64,000 bases of DNA, taken from assembly GCA_035772735.1 (NCBI GenBank), contig JASDFA010000007.1:39958501-40022500 (forward strand), written 5' to 3'. Position numbers and translations under genes: made by a program. Shown here one piece after another: positions 22,843 to 34,298 of this stretch. How positions within the stretch are numbered: the first letter of the stretch is position 1; every line of letters begins with the position of its first letter. This DNA comes from Datura wrightii (Eukaryota; Streptophyta; Magnoliopsida; Solanales; Solanaceae). The notes beneath the pieces are model-generated. The model saw only the letters and a list, made by a program, of their open reading frames with translations. It was not told where the DNA came from and made no database searches.

Positions 22843-23087
22843 GGTATCAGTTTTTGCCCCAGACCTCTAATCAGTTTTTCTTATTCTGTTCATACGTGCA
22901 AGTTTGTTTTATGGTATGATATATGTATGTGATGTCTGAATTCAGTTCAGTTATGTAGTTTTTTTGGGGGGTAGTCATTCCATCAGTTTTCGACTTAAAT
23001 GATCAGTATTTGCATATGGTAATTGTATGTTTTTGGTTGCTGCTTGTTTACTACATTCAAGGACGAATGTTTCCATGGGAGAGATAT
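22843..23087 (+). other. Element B 3' untranslated region with polypurine tract
   Basis: Short non-coding stretch between the pol stop and the 3' LTR. The end, AAGGACGAATGTTTCC then ATGGGAGAGATAT, is the family's plus-strand primer region; the homologous text in element D (40526-40560, minus) reads AATGTTCCCAAGAAGAAGAT. Confidence 0.7.
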
Positions 23088-25513
23088 TGTAATACCCTAG
23101 GAGTTAAAGTTGGAAACTATAGAAAAACCTGGAATTTTGCATCAGGGCGACTCGAGGTATGAATCGTGGTGAGGACCTACCACTCGTGACTCGATTCATA
23201 ATGAATTTCTGGAGCCTGAGATCATATCACGGGTGATCCTATGAATCGTGACCCATAGGTACGACTCGTGGTTAGGAGTCGTGGTGAAATTCTCAATGGT
23301 GCTTGAGTGAGTCGTCACGGGTCATGGTACAACTGGTAGGATGTAGCAATGAGTCGTGATAAGGAGTCGTGGTTAAGTCATATTTGGTAAGGGTGGATGG
23401 TACCACGACTGACAATATGACCCGTAGGATGGTACTACGAGTCGTGGAATTCGTGTCGTGGCCAGATTTAAAAGATTGAAAAGTGGTGAGGTGACCACGA
23501 GCCGTGACTTCGTGGTACGAGTCGTGGTCGGGGCCAGAACTATTTTTCAGGGAAATTTCATCAAGGGAAAATTTGACTTTTCTACGCTTTTAGACCCTAA
23601 ACCACATCGCTTTAGCTTCAGTTTCAGACGTTTTTGTGGGGGTAATGGTTTCTTTCCCTCATTCCCCACTCAGACTTCCGAGAAAAAGTACGCAGAGTTC
23701 CTCTCAAAGAAGTTCAGGGCATCAGCTAGGGAAGATAGTTCTTCTTCAATTTCCAAGCAATTTTCTCTTAAAGTTTCGTCAGGTATGTGGGAATTCAACA
23801 AGGGAATTGTTCTTCCCTTGTGTCCCCAAAAACCTCTACTAGTTTCTATCAGTTTTTAGCCATGAATTTTTGTGTACAAGATGTCGCATGTCATCATTCG
23901 TTAATTTCTTATAGAACGATATCCCCATTACTATTGATATGATTTTCCAACAGTTTGTACAAAAATTACCTAGAATCTTGAAATAGTGAATTCCAGTCCA
24001 AAATTTCAAGAAAAGATCAGCGCATATAAATTGATGTTTGTTGAATGAAGTATGTTTTGGGATGAATTTCCTTGAAGTTTTAATACTTAGATGATGAGCA
24101 AAATATCTTATGTATGAGAAAGATTCTAGCCTTGTCAGATATTAATTTCTCTTAAATTCTTGAGTGGTTGCCATGCTATGAAATTCAAGTGTTGTCGGAA
24201 TGAGTTGAAATCTCAATTAGTTGCTCAGTAGCTCATTTTAGTAAAATTTTAGATTCCTTCAGAACTATTCAGAAATTGTCAATCGCTCAGTTTAACTTTA
24301 GATTTCCCGAGGCGTCAGTAGTGCCTCTCAGTTATCAGAATCAGACTCAGAACTCAGATTAATTGGTCCATTAGGTGGTCATGACATTTCAGTTATAGCT
24401 TTGACCAGCCCCAGGACCACAGTTCAGCATCATTTTTTCTTTGGACGGTTACGACGCTTCCATATAAGCATCTCTGACCAGTCTTAGAATCTAGTTTCAG
24501 CATCTTGTCCGATAAGACTCTCAAGGTACTTTCAGTTATGTGTCTTTGACTAGTCTTGGACCCCAGTTTCGAGTTATCAGCTTAGTAGTTTAGAATAGGA
24601 TTTCCAGTGGGAGTAGGACTTAGCACCGAGCAGACTGGGGTTCCAGCGCACCCAGGTTCCCAGAACTATGTTGCCAATGTAGGATTCAGTTTCAAATTAT
24701 TGGCCTATTTGGCCCAAGACTTTTGAGATCACCCAGTTCATGCCTTTATACCCTAGCAAGATATATTGGGTCCTACCAATGGTGTGTATACATCGGACTC
24801 CACGTCTAGCTCATGTGGTTATATGTCGATGAGAGACTCTCCCATTAGTCAATCTAGTTTAGTCCAGTTTTGTATATTTCAATCTAGTTCAGTTCATTTT
24901 AGCTCAATTCAGGTTAGAATAAGACTTATAGCATGCCTTACCATCAGAAAGGATCTTTACCATCCCATTATATCAATACTCAATTCAACAACTTTAGACA
25001 GTTCTTGCATGTTTTCTAAATTCAATAGTGTATTTCTTATCTTGGGTTATGTTTCTCTCACATACTTAGTACATTCAAAGTACTGACGCATACTTTTATG
25101 CTATATAGTTTCATGATACAACTACAGGTTGTCAGGCTCAGCACAGATAGCTGTCACAATTCAGAGTATTCTGCCTCAGCAGTCGAATTGTGAGTCCTCA
25201 TCATTAGAGGGCATAACTTCTTTCTTCAGTTTCATATTAGTTTGTTTACACTTAAAGTTAGCTAGGGATTTATCCCGTTAACTCCTGAGCTAGATGGTTT
25301 TCAGACATGACTTTCAGTTTATTCAGTGTTATTTAAATATTTGGACATTTTACTTTCAAACTTGTCTTCATAAATATTTTTATGCTATTATTTTAAGCTT
25401 CGTTGTGCATGTATACTATGAATTCTAGTGAATAATAGTCCAAGGTTTGACTTGGGGTCACTTGTGGCCTCAAGTACCGTGTTACATCCAGGGTGTAGAC
25501 TCGGGGCGTGACA
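23088..25513 (+). repeat. Element B 3' LTR (2426 bp)
   Basis: TGTAATACCC at 23088 to GGGCGTGACA at 25513. Parallel to the 5' copy throughout but clearly diverged, so the insertion is not recent. Carries the same ACGAGTCGT block (23150-23530), donor-like CAG|GTATGT (23782/23783) and hairpin regions. A 133-residue open frame at 23458-23859 is matched by a 91-residue one in the 5' LTR; I attribute this to LTR identity. Confidence 0.9.
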
Positions 25514-26675
25514 ATAACGAATTAGCTCTCCCTGGACAAGTTCAAGCTATTAGATGAGGGTTGATAGCCTCAAATCTCCATTGTTAATCCCCTTTCCCAT
25601 TCAATACTTCCTTGATCCGGTAAGTAAGAATAAAGCAAGTTCCAATGTTTGCAACAATTAAGAAATAATTAAAATGAACGAAAAAATAATACATGTATTA
25701 AACCCCATTCAAGAATCACTAAGTGTGTCACCTATGTGTGTTAATTCAGCATGGTTCCCACAACCCTAGTTAGGGGTTTAGCTACTCATGTTTGAATAAT
25801 CACAATCACAAAATATTGGATAAATAATAATTGCAACATACAAAAATTCGTAGAAGAAAATCAAGTAAATTGAATATAACTCCAAACTTGATGAACAAAA
25901 CTTTAATGTAGATTAATTCCCAAAATAAAGAACAAAATTGTAAACTTTCTTTTTTGACCTAAGAACGAATGTTAACAACACTAGAATTCACGTGAAAGTT
26001 GATAAATATAACTGCGTACAAAAAATAAACCTAAAAATTGTATTTATAGTTCGAAACAAATATTCTCCTAATTAAATTTGGATTCCAGGTTGGCAGAGGT
26101 AATGGGCCAAGTAACGACTCATTGGGTCTCCCAACGAGTCGTGGCCAGTGAAAATAATCCATCCTCAGCAATAGGCCCAGTCATGGTAATGGGTCAACTA
26201 ATGACTCGTCGAGGCCTCTCGTGGTCTTGATTCACCAAACTTCCAGTGCACCTGAACATTCCTACCGAAGTCCTCCTGACGAGTCGTCTCAACAATCAAC
26301 GACTCGTTAGACATGTTGTTGCCTTCACTGGAGTTTTCTCAGAATTTCTCTTCTCAGTCACGACTGGCTTAACAACTCGTTACCAGACGTAATGAGTCGT
26401 GCCTTCAATCCGTTGACTGCACTATTTCCTTCTTCATCTATCTTTAATTTTTTCTCACGACTCCAGGCATGAGTCATTCCTTGGGATGACAACTTGTGGT
26501 GTGCCTGGAAACCTTCAGTTCAGTCCTTTTCTGCCTTACATACCCTATTTCCTGTTCCGGACCTATTTTCCTGCAATATTCAACACAAACCCCTCATATC
26601 TACATAAACATACCCGGAATGTGCATGGTTTCTTAGTTTTAAGCGTCGAAAGTGCTGTAAAATCACGTCACATCA
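25514..26675 (-). repeat. 5' LTR of the Athila-like element, second part
   Basis: Resumes the LTR interrupted by element B: GAATTAGCTCTCC here against GGATTAGCTCTCC in the partner at 9831. Ends CACATCA at 26675, followed by the target duplication ttttt. Contains the ACGACTCGT block at 26110-26490. Confidence 0.88.
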
Positions 26676-26680
26676 TTTTT

Positions 26681-26830
26681 CCTTCAAAACATCCCACTAT
26701 GAATCTTTTAAGAGTCTATACTCCTGAGAACGATTTGTATCTAAGATGTCTATCCTTCCTTCATTATTTTCTACCATGTTATTCAAAGGTTCTTTGACTA
26801 GCATTTGTTATCTCGTATCACATTAAAGTA
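26681..26830 (-). pseudogene. LINE ORF1 fragment, upstream side of the insertion
   Basis: On the minus strand one frame reads KRFIVGCFEG just before the ttttt duplication, similar to the start of the DUF4283-type ORF1 (RCLVGRFEG-like). With the part at 7725-9400 it would restore the order of one LINE split by the Athila-like element. Short and decayed. Confidence 0.45.
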
Positions 26831-26833
26831 CGG

Positions 26834-27886
26834 TGATGTGTTGAAAATTTACGACACATCTATGCTTTATTTCATATCATTTTTTATGTATTTAGAATCT
26901 AGATTAAGTGGAAATTAACCTCATTATGCTATGTTTTAGGAACCCAAACAAAAATGATGAAGAGAGGAGTCAAAGCCAGATATTTATCCAAAAGACTAAA
27001 CAAAGAACAGACCATTTGTCTAAAAGATAGTCCGCATGTTCAACTATCTAGCCTAACCCAATATTTTCCATAAAACATTTTGAAGAGATCCTTGATCGAC
27101 GAATTCAAGGACAAACCGTATTTTTAGAAGATGATCCATTAATTGAAGGATGAACACATGAGGAGGCAGAAGGCAACTTTAATTGACGAAGCCAAAGACA
27201 GACAATCTTTCCAGAATATGATCCACCAATCAAATGATGGAAAGCTAATTAACAGAGGCTGATTTTAATTAATGGGGTAAAGGACGGTCTGTCCTTATAA
27301 AGGAAAGTCTATCCCTGCACACCTGGAACCTCCGAGTTTAAATGATTTTAGGCTTTTTGAGACATAGTATAAATAGATTTTTCTTCTTTTTTATCTATAG
27401 CTTTAAGCTATTATTTTTAGTAGAGAGTAGAGATAGATAGAATATCTACTTTTTATAGTAGATATTAGATTTAGTTTGTAATTTTAAAGATTCAAATTCA
27501 TCAACTCAAGATCTCTTCTACAATTTGCAATTTCTTCGGTGAGAATGCCCAATTACTTACTTTCTCTTCTTCTTCTTGCTATGGGTAACTAAAATCATAT
27601 CTAAGGTTGTGAGCCCTAATAATCCCAATTTGGTAAAATTGATTATGGGCTTAAGAACATTTGATAGATTATTGCTTTGTAGTCTGTGATTGGTGATGAA
27701 AATCATTCAATCCTACCCAATCACCTTTATGAGGCTTGAAAGAGCAACTTTAGATTGGGTTAGCATCAATCAACAATAAATCAAGGCATAACCCTATTTT
27801 AATAGATTCTCCCATACATAGGTTGAATTCCAATTGACAAAAAGCAATGGCTAGAAGGAAGTTCTCTTCAATTTAAAAAAATTGGA
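26834..27886 (+). repeat. Athila-like LTR fragment, plus orientation
   Basis: Starts TGATGTGTTG like the LTR at 52141 (TGATGTTGGGC, with CACATTTTTACC-like text soon after in both). A TATA-like TATAAATAG lies at 27368-27376. No end sequence CATCA or primer site; truncated near 27886 against another LTR. No coding signal. Confidence 0.55.
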
Positions 27887-28091
27887 TGCCACGACTTGAG
27901 TCTACACCCTAGAAGTGACATGGTACTTAGAACCACAAGTAGTCCCAAGCTAACCCATGGTACTAGCATAACACTAAACATAAATACTAAAATCACTAAG
28001 CGGAAACTAAATTGATATATATAATCACATAACTAATTAAGTCTGGATTTAAAAGTAAATGTTTAAAACTAAAACATATATAAGAACTGAC
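27887..28091 (-). repeat. Tekay-type LTR fragment (U5 end)
   Basis: TGCCACGACTTGAG followed by text matching the LTRs at 30448 and 58094 (AGAACCACAAGTAGTCCC; CCAAGCTAACCCATGG; AAGCGGAAA). Cut off at 28091 by the next LTR. Confidence 0.65.
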
Positions 28092-30150
28092 TGTCACGCC
28101 CCAAACTTGGGGTATGGCATAACTAGCACTCGACTCCAAAATAATTGAGAAACCGGCTATATAACATCTATAACTATAATATTGCCGTCAACCAGGCCAC
28201 CTGCTATGGTTAACTAAAATAGGTAAATACTAATATCCAAATCAACTGGAGAAATGAACAGCCATAATAAAGCTAAACCGCACAATGAAAGGCCAACAAG
28301 GCCACACAACTAAAATAGCTATGTAACTAGTCCTACTGCGATTGTCGATCCGAGCCTCTTCCTGTACCTGCAACATGATTGAAGGAAGGGGGTCTCCAAG
28401 TGAAGGGAAATTAGTACAAATGAAATGTATTAGTATGTAAGACTAAAACTATAAACATGAATATATCCAAGATAAAAAAAAAACTAGAGTAGGGATAGAG
28501 ACAACCTGAGACTCTAGAAGCTGATATGTGAAAAGATATGAGACGTCATGTGAATACAAATAAGTAAGCACTTATACAAGTCATGTTGTACCATTCATAA
28601 ACCACACAGTCCCTAATCAAAACAATGACCTACCCATGTTAATTAAAACTGCTCTACCTAGATGCCATCTGGGAGGTCTCATAACTAAAGGGACATCTGC
28701 CCACCGGACATAGCTACATTGGTGGTAGATAATAAGTCTCATAACTAATGGAAAACTTCCCACCTGAAATAACCACATAGATGGTAAGGTCATCAGTCTT
28801 ATATCCAAAGGGACAACTGTCCACCTGACATAACCGCGTCAGTGGTAAGGTCCTGAGTCTTATGTCTGAACTATATCTGCCCATCCGACATTGTCGAGTC
28901 AGTGGTATAATCAGACATCCTGACTATTTTCCATATATGGAGCCAACCAGGCTCATATTAAGTCAATCAACACATATGGCATAAAAGCAATTAATTTAGG
29001 GTCTGTGGCCTAATAGGCCTCTTTCGTGGTTCATAGATGCACTTATGCACATACGTCATATCAATCTTTCAAATAGAACTTAGAAACACATGTTCAAGGA
29101 CTTGCATATTTATAAGAAGGTTCAGATGTCATAAGAAATTCCATAGGCTCAATAGACAATACTTTGGCACATTTAGGATTCGGGAACTCGATAGCCTAAC
29201 AATTAGCTTAAGGGAGAGAAATCATGGGATCTCCCCTTAGCCTCACCTAACTCATAACATATATATATTATAAAGGAAAACCATGATAAGGAATTTCCAT
29301 TTTGACAAGATCATTTACCCTTACTATATTGCGACATCAATTCTTAGCTTAGATTTGTTTACGTGTCGTTGTATTAAATATTGTGCAAATTTCACTTAGA
29401 AAACAAAACCTTACACATTATTAACACCACATGTATGAAATAGATAGTAAATTACTAGCTCACATTGCCCATGATAATGGAATTTTAGACTTGATTTATA
29501 ACTATGACACAAGGAAGTAATACATATTTTGCTTCATATTTGCTCATTTCGAACATTCTTAACAATTCAACTTAAGGTCAAGAAATTTTTGCATATTTTG
29601 AAATAATTACACTTGCATCAATATGAGTGTAAATATACATGAATATTTTCCCTTTCGACAATACATTTTCGTGCTTGAACAACGAGAATGGGACTCCTTA
29701 ACATACCTTACTCCGATGTGTTCTTTTAGCTAATTTTATTCTTTGACAACAAGACTAAAACCTCCTTAATATCTTGAATTTATATGAAATTAAAAAGCCT
29801 AATTTGTATCAAAATATGCAGCTAAAATAATCTCCCAATCGGCAGTCACAAAAACAACAACCGACGACAACAACAACATTAGTCTTTTTTCTATACTTGA
29901 TTTAACCAACTTTTGAAGAGGAAAAAGAAGAGGAAAATTACGTAACTTCACTTGAAATTCATCCCCACAATATGAAGTATATTTCTAGACAAAATAATTT
30001 CCCAAATCCTAAGGAAAATAGATAAGAACTTCAGCCCAAAACAGTCCAAACAGCAGCTTCTCTAGCTGCCAATTTCCAGCTTTTTAACTTACAAGTTTGG
30101 TAAATTTAAAGGGGTAAAATCCTTACCTTTATTATTGATAGACCAAAAGC
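28092..30150 (-). repeat. LTR of another gypsy-like family, minus orientation
   Basis: Left edge TGTCACGCCCCAAACTTGG is an LTR end on the minus strand. About 2 kb of AT-rich non-coding DNA with a 60-bp minisatellite (28676-28917). No internal domain or primer site follows, so it looks like a truncated or solo LTR; its right edge is uncertain and a different element's integrase tail begins near 30150. Confidence 0.55.
28676..28917. repeat. Four-copy 60-bp minisatellite
   Basis: AGTCTCATAACTAA-type unit starts recur at 28676, 28736, 28796 and 28857, each with GGGACA...TGCCCACC...GACATA...GTGGTAA-like text. Copies are imperfect, period 60, 60 and 61 bases. Confidence 0.8.
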
Positions 30151-30447
30151 ACCTATGCTAACTCTCTAGGCAATTCCAACTCGTAGGCCATATTATCAAT
30201 GCGCCTCAAAATCTTGTAAGGACCAACATACTGCGGGTTAAGTTTTCCCTTCTTACCAAATCTCATCATCCCTTTAATGGGTGAAACCTTAAGAAACACC
30301 CAGTCATCAACTGCAAACTCAAGCTCTCTCCTTCTCACATCTTCATAGTATTTTTAATGACTTTGAGCGGTTTTTAACCTCTCTCTAACTAGATGAACCT
30401 TCTCCATAGCCTCCTAAATTAGTCTGGCCCTATCAAGGCAGCCTCAC
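30151..30447 (-). pseudogene. Gypsy integrase C-terminal fragment
   Basis: The 61-residue piece at 30153-30338 reads RRRELEFAVDDWVFLKVSP, RFGKKGKLNPQYVGPY and MAYELELPRELA, matching element B at 22393-22580. Upstream remnant to 30447 continues toward the core. It stops abruptly at an LTR start (30448); the flank is ctcac. Nothing else of this element is contiguous. Confidence 0.85.
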
Positions 30448-32629
30448 TGTCACGACCCAAGGTGGGACCTTGGATCAAGACATGGAACTTAGAACCACGA
30501 ATGGCTCCAAGCTAAACCATGATACATACATAGCATGACTTAAAAGCATAATCAAGCAGAAAACAACATGAACATGACTAAGCAGAATACCAAATATCAT
30601 AAAGCGTACATCAAATGATAACATCACAATGCTGAATCCCGAAGCTGAACATACTAGTCTATGTTTGAAAAGCCTCTACTATTTGATGAGATGTTGGGAA
30701 AAAACCCCAGCTATCTCCAAGTTTGGAACGAAACTGACATAACATATCTAAATTGTTCAATGTCCTCGGATGATGAGGACTCACCCAACGCAGGGGTTTA
30801 AGTGAACTGATATGGAAGTAAGCTATGGACGAGCCTAAGCTGGATCACCCAAACCTATATCATGAGATGATATAGCATAGAATATGTGGTCAGTACTTGG
30901 AATGTACTGAGTATGTAAAGTAAGTAAAACATGCTTAGTAAAATGTTAGATGAATCATTCATATAAATCAAAAGATCATGAGAGTAAGGATAGCATGTTA
31001 AAAACTGTATCTAAGACATATATAATAATAAGCTGGTTATCATAACTGAACATAATGACCCAAGATTTAGAAATAGAAATCATATGACTTGTCATACTTG
31101 AAATCATAAGTAAAAGCTCATAAACTGATCATTGGGTCAAACTAGCTATAAAACATGATATCATGAGTCATAAACTTAAGTAACTGAAATCATGAGGAAC
31201 AATGGGAGACTCATCATAATTGACAACCACCATGTATGAGCGCGTGATGATCCCATGGCTTGCCCACATGGAGGAGAGCCATCCTAAGCCTTGCCAGGGC
31301 AAAGGACAAATAAGGTGTGATATCACAATGCCCTTGGGTGGGGGAAACACTCTCTTGAGAGGTCCCAAATATGTATATCTACATTGGCACGTAGTTTATG
31401 AGATCGGAGAACCTCAGAACCCCAAGCCTACTCGGTGCTAGACACTACTCCCAAAACATGCATAGTGCTCCTATAATCATATTCTCATAGCTTAAATATG
31501 AACATTGAGAGTCTTGACTTCAAATCATATCATAATCTGCATTACAGTCTTGACTCCAAATCATATCATAAAGTAATTTTGTAGCCTTGGCTAAAATCGT
31601 AAAAAGCACACTTAACTTGCATGGCCTTGCCCAAATCATAAAATCATGCATGCTTGAAATAGACTTCATAAGTCAAAATATAGAATCATAAATTGAGAGT
31701 TAATAAACATTCATGAATACTAGATAACTCATCATACTTGAAATCATGGATAATAAGCTTGAATTTTCATGAAACTTGCATAGTAGGGCATAATTTCTAA
31801 TAACATGAAATCATGAATTTATAATCAAATTGAGTGTAAAATATGTCCATTAGAATTAAAATATATGTTAGAACATGAGGAAATTAGACTGATAAACATA
31901 GAATAGATAGGCTTCATAGAATTGGGTTAAAACCCTAGAAATCAATACACTTGATTAAGAACTTGAATTCATGAATTAGAGAAGAAATTTGGGAATGAGA
32001 GTGGAAGTAATCCCCCATTCATGGCCCTACATACCTAGGTAAACTAATTTCTAAACTAGTCTTGAAAGCCCAGGAGTATCGAGGAAGAACTTGAGGAGAA
32101 TTCTAGTTTGATCTTGGAAGAGAATTTCAATACAATGCATGCATGGGAGCCTAATGACTTAGAATAGGCTAAAACCTCTTAAAAAACTCATTTTAGGGCT
32201 CAAAACAACGTCATTAAAAAATTAGGATCTTAATAAATTACAAAAATACTCCTGGGAACACGTATTAAAAATCCTAACTGCCAGTTGTAATGAGTCGTAC
32301 CACCTTACCACGACTCATGGTTTCGTTCCATGGCTGCCCGATCAAAAACCCCTGGTTCTCTGGATCATACCATAATGCTCCCTACGACTCATTCAGTGAG
32401 CAGTCCTTGCCCTCACCTCTGATCCTCCAACCTACGACTCCAAACCATGACCCATTACAGGGACCTACGAGTCGTACTTTGGCTCGTCACCTAGGCCTAC
32501 TTCTGTAGATATGGACCATGGATCATGACCATGAGTCATACACACTCACCATGACTCATGGTGTGGACTCGTGGTCTTGGTAATAAAACCTCAGCATCTA
32601 ATCACGTCTCACCTAACAACCCGTGATAT
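30448..32629 (-). repeat. Tekay-type LTR, minus orientation, inserted in the integrase fragment
   Basis: TGTCACGACCCAAGG at 30448; the far end is missing, cut by another LTR at 32630. Hairpins at 30856-30874 (TATATCAT-gag-ATGATATA) and at 30899-30921, donor-like TAG|GTATGT at 32037/32036, and an ACGACTCGT-type block at 32280-32629. No internal region attached. Confidence 0.75.
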
Positions 32630-32742
32630 TGTCACGATCCGAACATAGACCTGGATCGTAACACGAGACGAGGAACCCCAAGAGGCCCCAAGTCGACCCG
32701 TGGCATAAGTATACATCTAATTTCATTCATTATAAGTGTATC
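32630..32742 (-). repeat. Short Tekay-type LTR end fragment
   Basis: TGTCACGATCCGAAC and about 110 bases resembling the LTR ends at 47457 and 4442 (AGGAACCCCAAGAGGCCCC; AAGTCGACCCGTGGCATAA). It breaks into gag sequence near 32743. Confidence 0.65.
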
Positions 32743-33470
32743 AAAACCCAGGCACTTCATGAAACTTGTTTAAGGTTCAAGAAGAAGTTGACAAAGTGCC
32801 CAAACCATAAGATTCCAGATGACAGTTTGTTGGAAATTTTTTACAGGTCTCTAAACAATAGCACAAGAGTGTGGCAGACATGGTGGCAGGAGGAGCATTG
32901 ATGAGTCACACCTGGGAGCAAGCTGCTATTATCCTTGACAGGGTGACTAAAATAAATAGGGAAGGAATACCGAGGAGGCAAATGCAGCAGTTGGTACATA
33001 TGTTGTTGGTTTGACTGCAGACCAACGTAGGAAGGAAGAAGAACGCGACCAAGAGTTGGCTCATATAGGAATATTGTTGGATTTGCTTACAAAGCACATT
33101 ATGGGAGCGGGAGCCAAAAAGGTAAATGCAGTAGGGACACAACGACTAGAGCCAGGGGCAGATCACTCTAATTCCGAGGAGGAGGCAAATTTCCTAGACA
33201 GCCAGTTGGCGGGTTTGTACCAAGGTTCTGGAAACTAAGTTCGAAACCAATACAGAGATAACTACAATCAAAATGGGTACAGAGTTAGGAACCGAGGTTG
33301 TGAGTGTGATGGAGAATCGAGAAGGAATGACGGCTACCGCAATGACCGAGCTGGAATATATGTGCCTCCCAATGCACGAGAGGGAGAGGCTGGGCAGTCA
33401 AAGCTAGAGAGAATGATGGCCTAGATGCTGAAAAAGCAGCTGCTACGGATCTTAGTACGACTCATGATAG
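32743..33470 (+). pseudogene. Athila/Tat-type gag fragment
   Basis: Plus strand. The gag domain part reads RFKKKLTKCPNHKIPDDSLL followed by EIFYRSLN, then in another frame VAGGALMSHTWEQAAIILDRV. A 75-residue open piece (33011-33238) has DLLTKHIMGAGAKKVNAVGTQ and SEEEANFL, and the following frame has NDRAGIYVPPNAREG. All are standard for the C-terminal half of Athila/Tat gag in Solanaceae-like elements. The start and all of pol are missing. Confidence 0.78.
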
Positions 33471-34298
33471 CATCATACGAGCTGTAGCAGGAGACGTGGT
33501 GAGAATCAGAGAGGTGCTTCAGAGCAGGGGTTTAGGGTACGGTTGGTCCTATGATTCGTAACGTAAGAATACAGATTGTAGTATTCACTGTACCTGTGAA
33601 CTAATCAAATCATATGATATAAAGTCCTACGAGTCATAGTACGACCCTTACCCTCGTGGTACAAGTCGTAAGATTCATTCGTAGGTCCCAAGTAATTAAG
33701 CTTTCTAATTTTGCTTTTGCTTGAAAAAGGGAAGTAAGGTTGGTAAAGATTCAATAGGGCGGAATTGGAGTAAATGATATATGGGCTGGAGCTAGAGATA
33801 GTCCTAAACCAAATTCAACTTCATTAAAGGGTTAGAGATACAAATAGTTTAACCCTTCCTCAAGCATTGTTGGTTGTTTAGTTGATTGTGTCTTTGAGGT
33901 TTGAGAAAACCCAAGGTAGACATATCCTTTTGATTGAAAAACATAGAGTGTAGCTAAAGCCAAGTTTATCCATGTGTTAATCAGATTTAAGGCTCTTAAT
34001 CAATCCCAATTGAGTTGACGCCCCATCAAACACACACCCCTAGTTCCTCTCATTGCTAGCAACAAATTATTTCCCTTGTTTTGCATTTACTTCTAAAATT
34101 GATACTTACTTACACTTTTCCCCAAATCTTAACTTTACATTGTTGAGACATGACTCTTACTTGTGTGAGTTGATTTACGATATTTGGATAATCTAATCCT
34201 AATCCTCGTGGGATTTGACCCCGACTCTCATTGAGAAATTTGTTTTTGTCAAGTACTGTAGCCTCCTCCTTAATTGGAGAAGTGTTTTTGGACATTAT
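33471..34298 (+). repeat. Athila-like LTR end, plus orientation
   Basis: Ends with GGACATTATCA at 34298; the text CTCGTGGGATTTGACCCCGACTC shortly before is typical of the U5 end of Athila/Tat LTRs. The expected primer site does not follow. ACGACTCAT/CGAGTCAT motifs occur at 33455-33680. The left boundary is a guess. Confidence 0.5.

Larger units (their letters stand above)
15554..25513 (+). mobile_element. Element B: Ty3/gypsy Tekay-type retrotransposon, complete length
   Basis: Plus-strand element with two LTRs, tRNA-iMet primer site, gag, protease, RT, RNase H, integrase and chromodomain in gypsy order. Flanks atatc (15549-15553) and ataac (25514-25518) are a target duplication with one change, checked against the empty site in the partner LTR at 9830. 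It is the most complete element here but has about ten nonsense codons, at least three frameshifts and altered catalytic residues. Confidence 0.93.
9406..26675 (-). mobile_element. Non-autonomous Athila-like element carrying nested element B
   Basis: Minus-strand LTR element of about 7.3 kb without its insert. LTR copies begin TGATG and end CATCA (9406-11009, and 15142-15553 plus 25514-26675). Five-base flanks ttttt occur at 9401-9405 and 26676-26680. The primer site matches tRNA-Asp, as in Athila/Tat elements. The 4.1 kb interior has gag and a plant transposon protein domain but no protease, RT or integrase, so it must have depended on a helper. It sits in a LINE, whose ORF1 resumes on the right flank. 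Confidence 0.85.
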
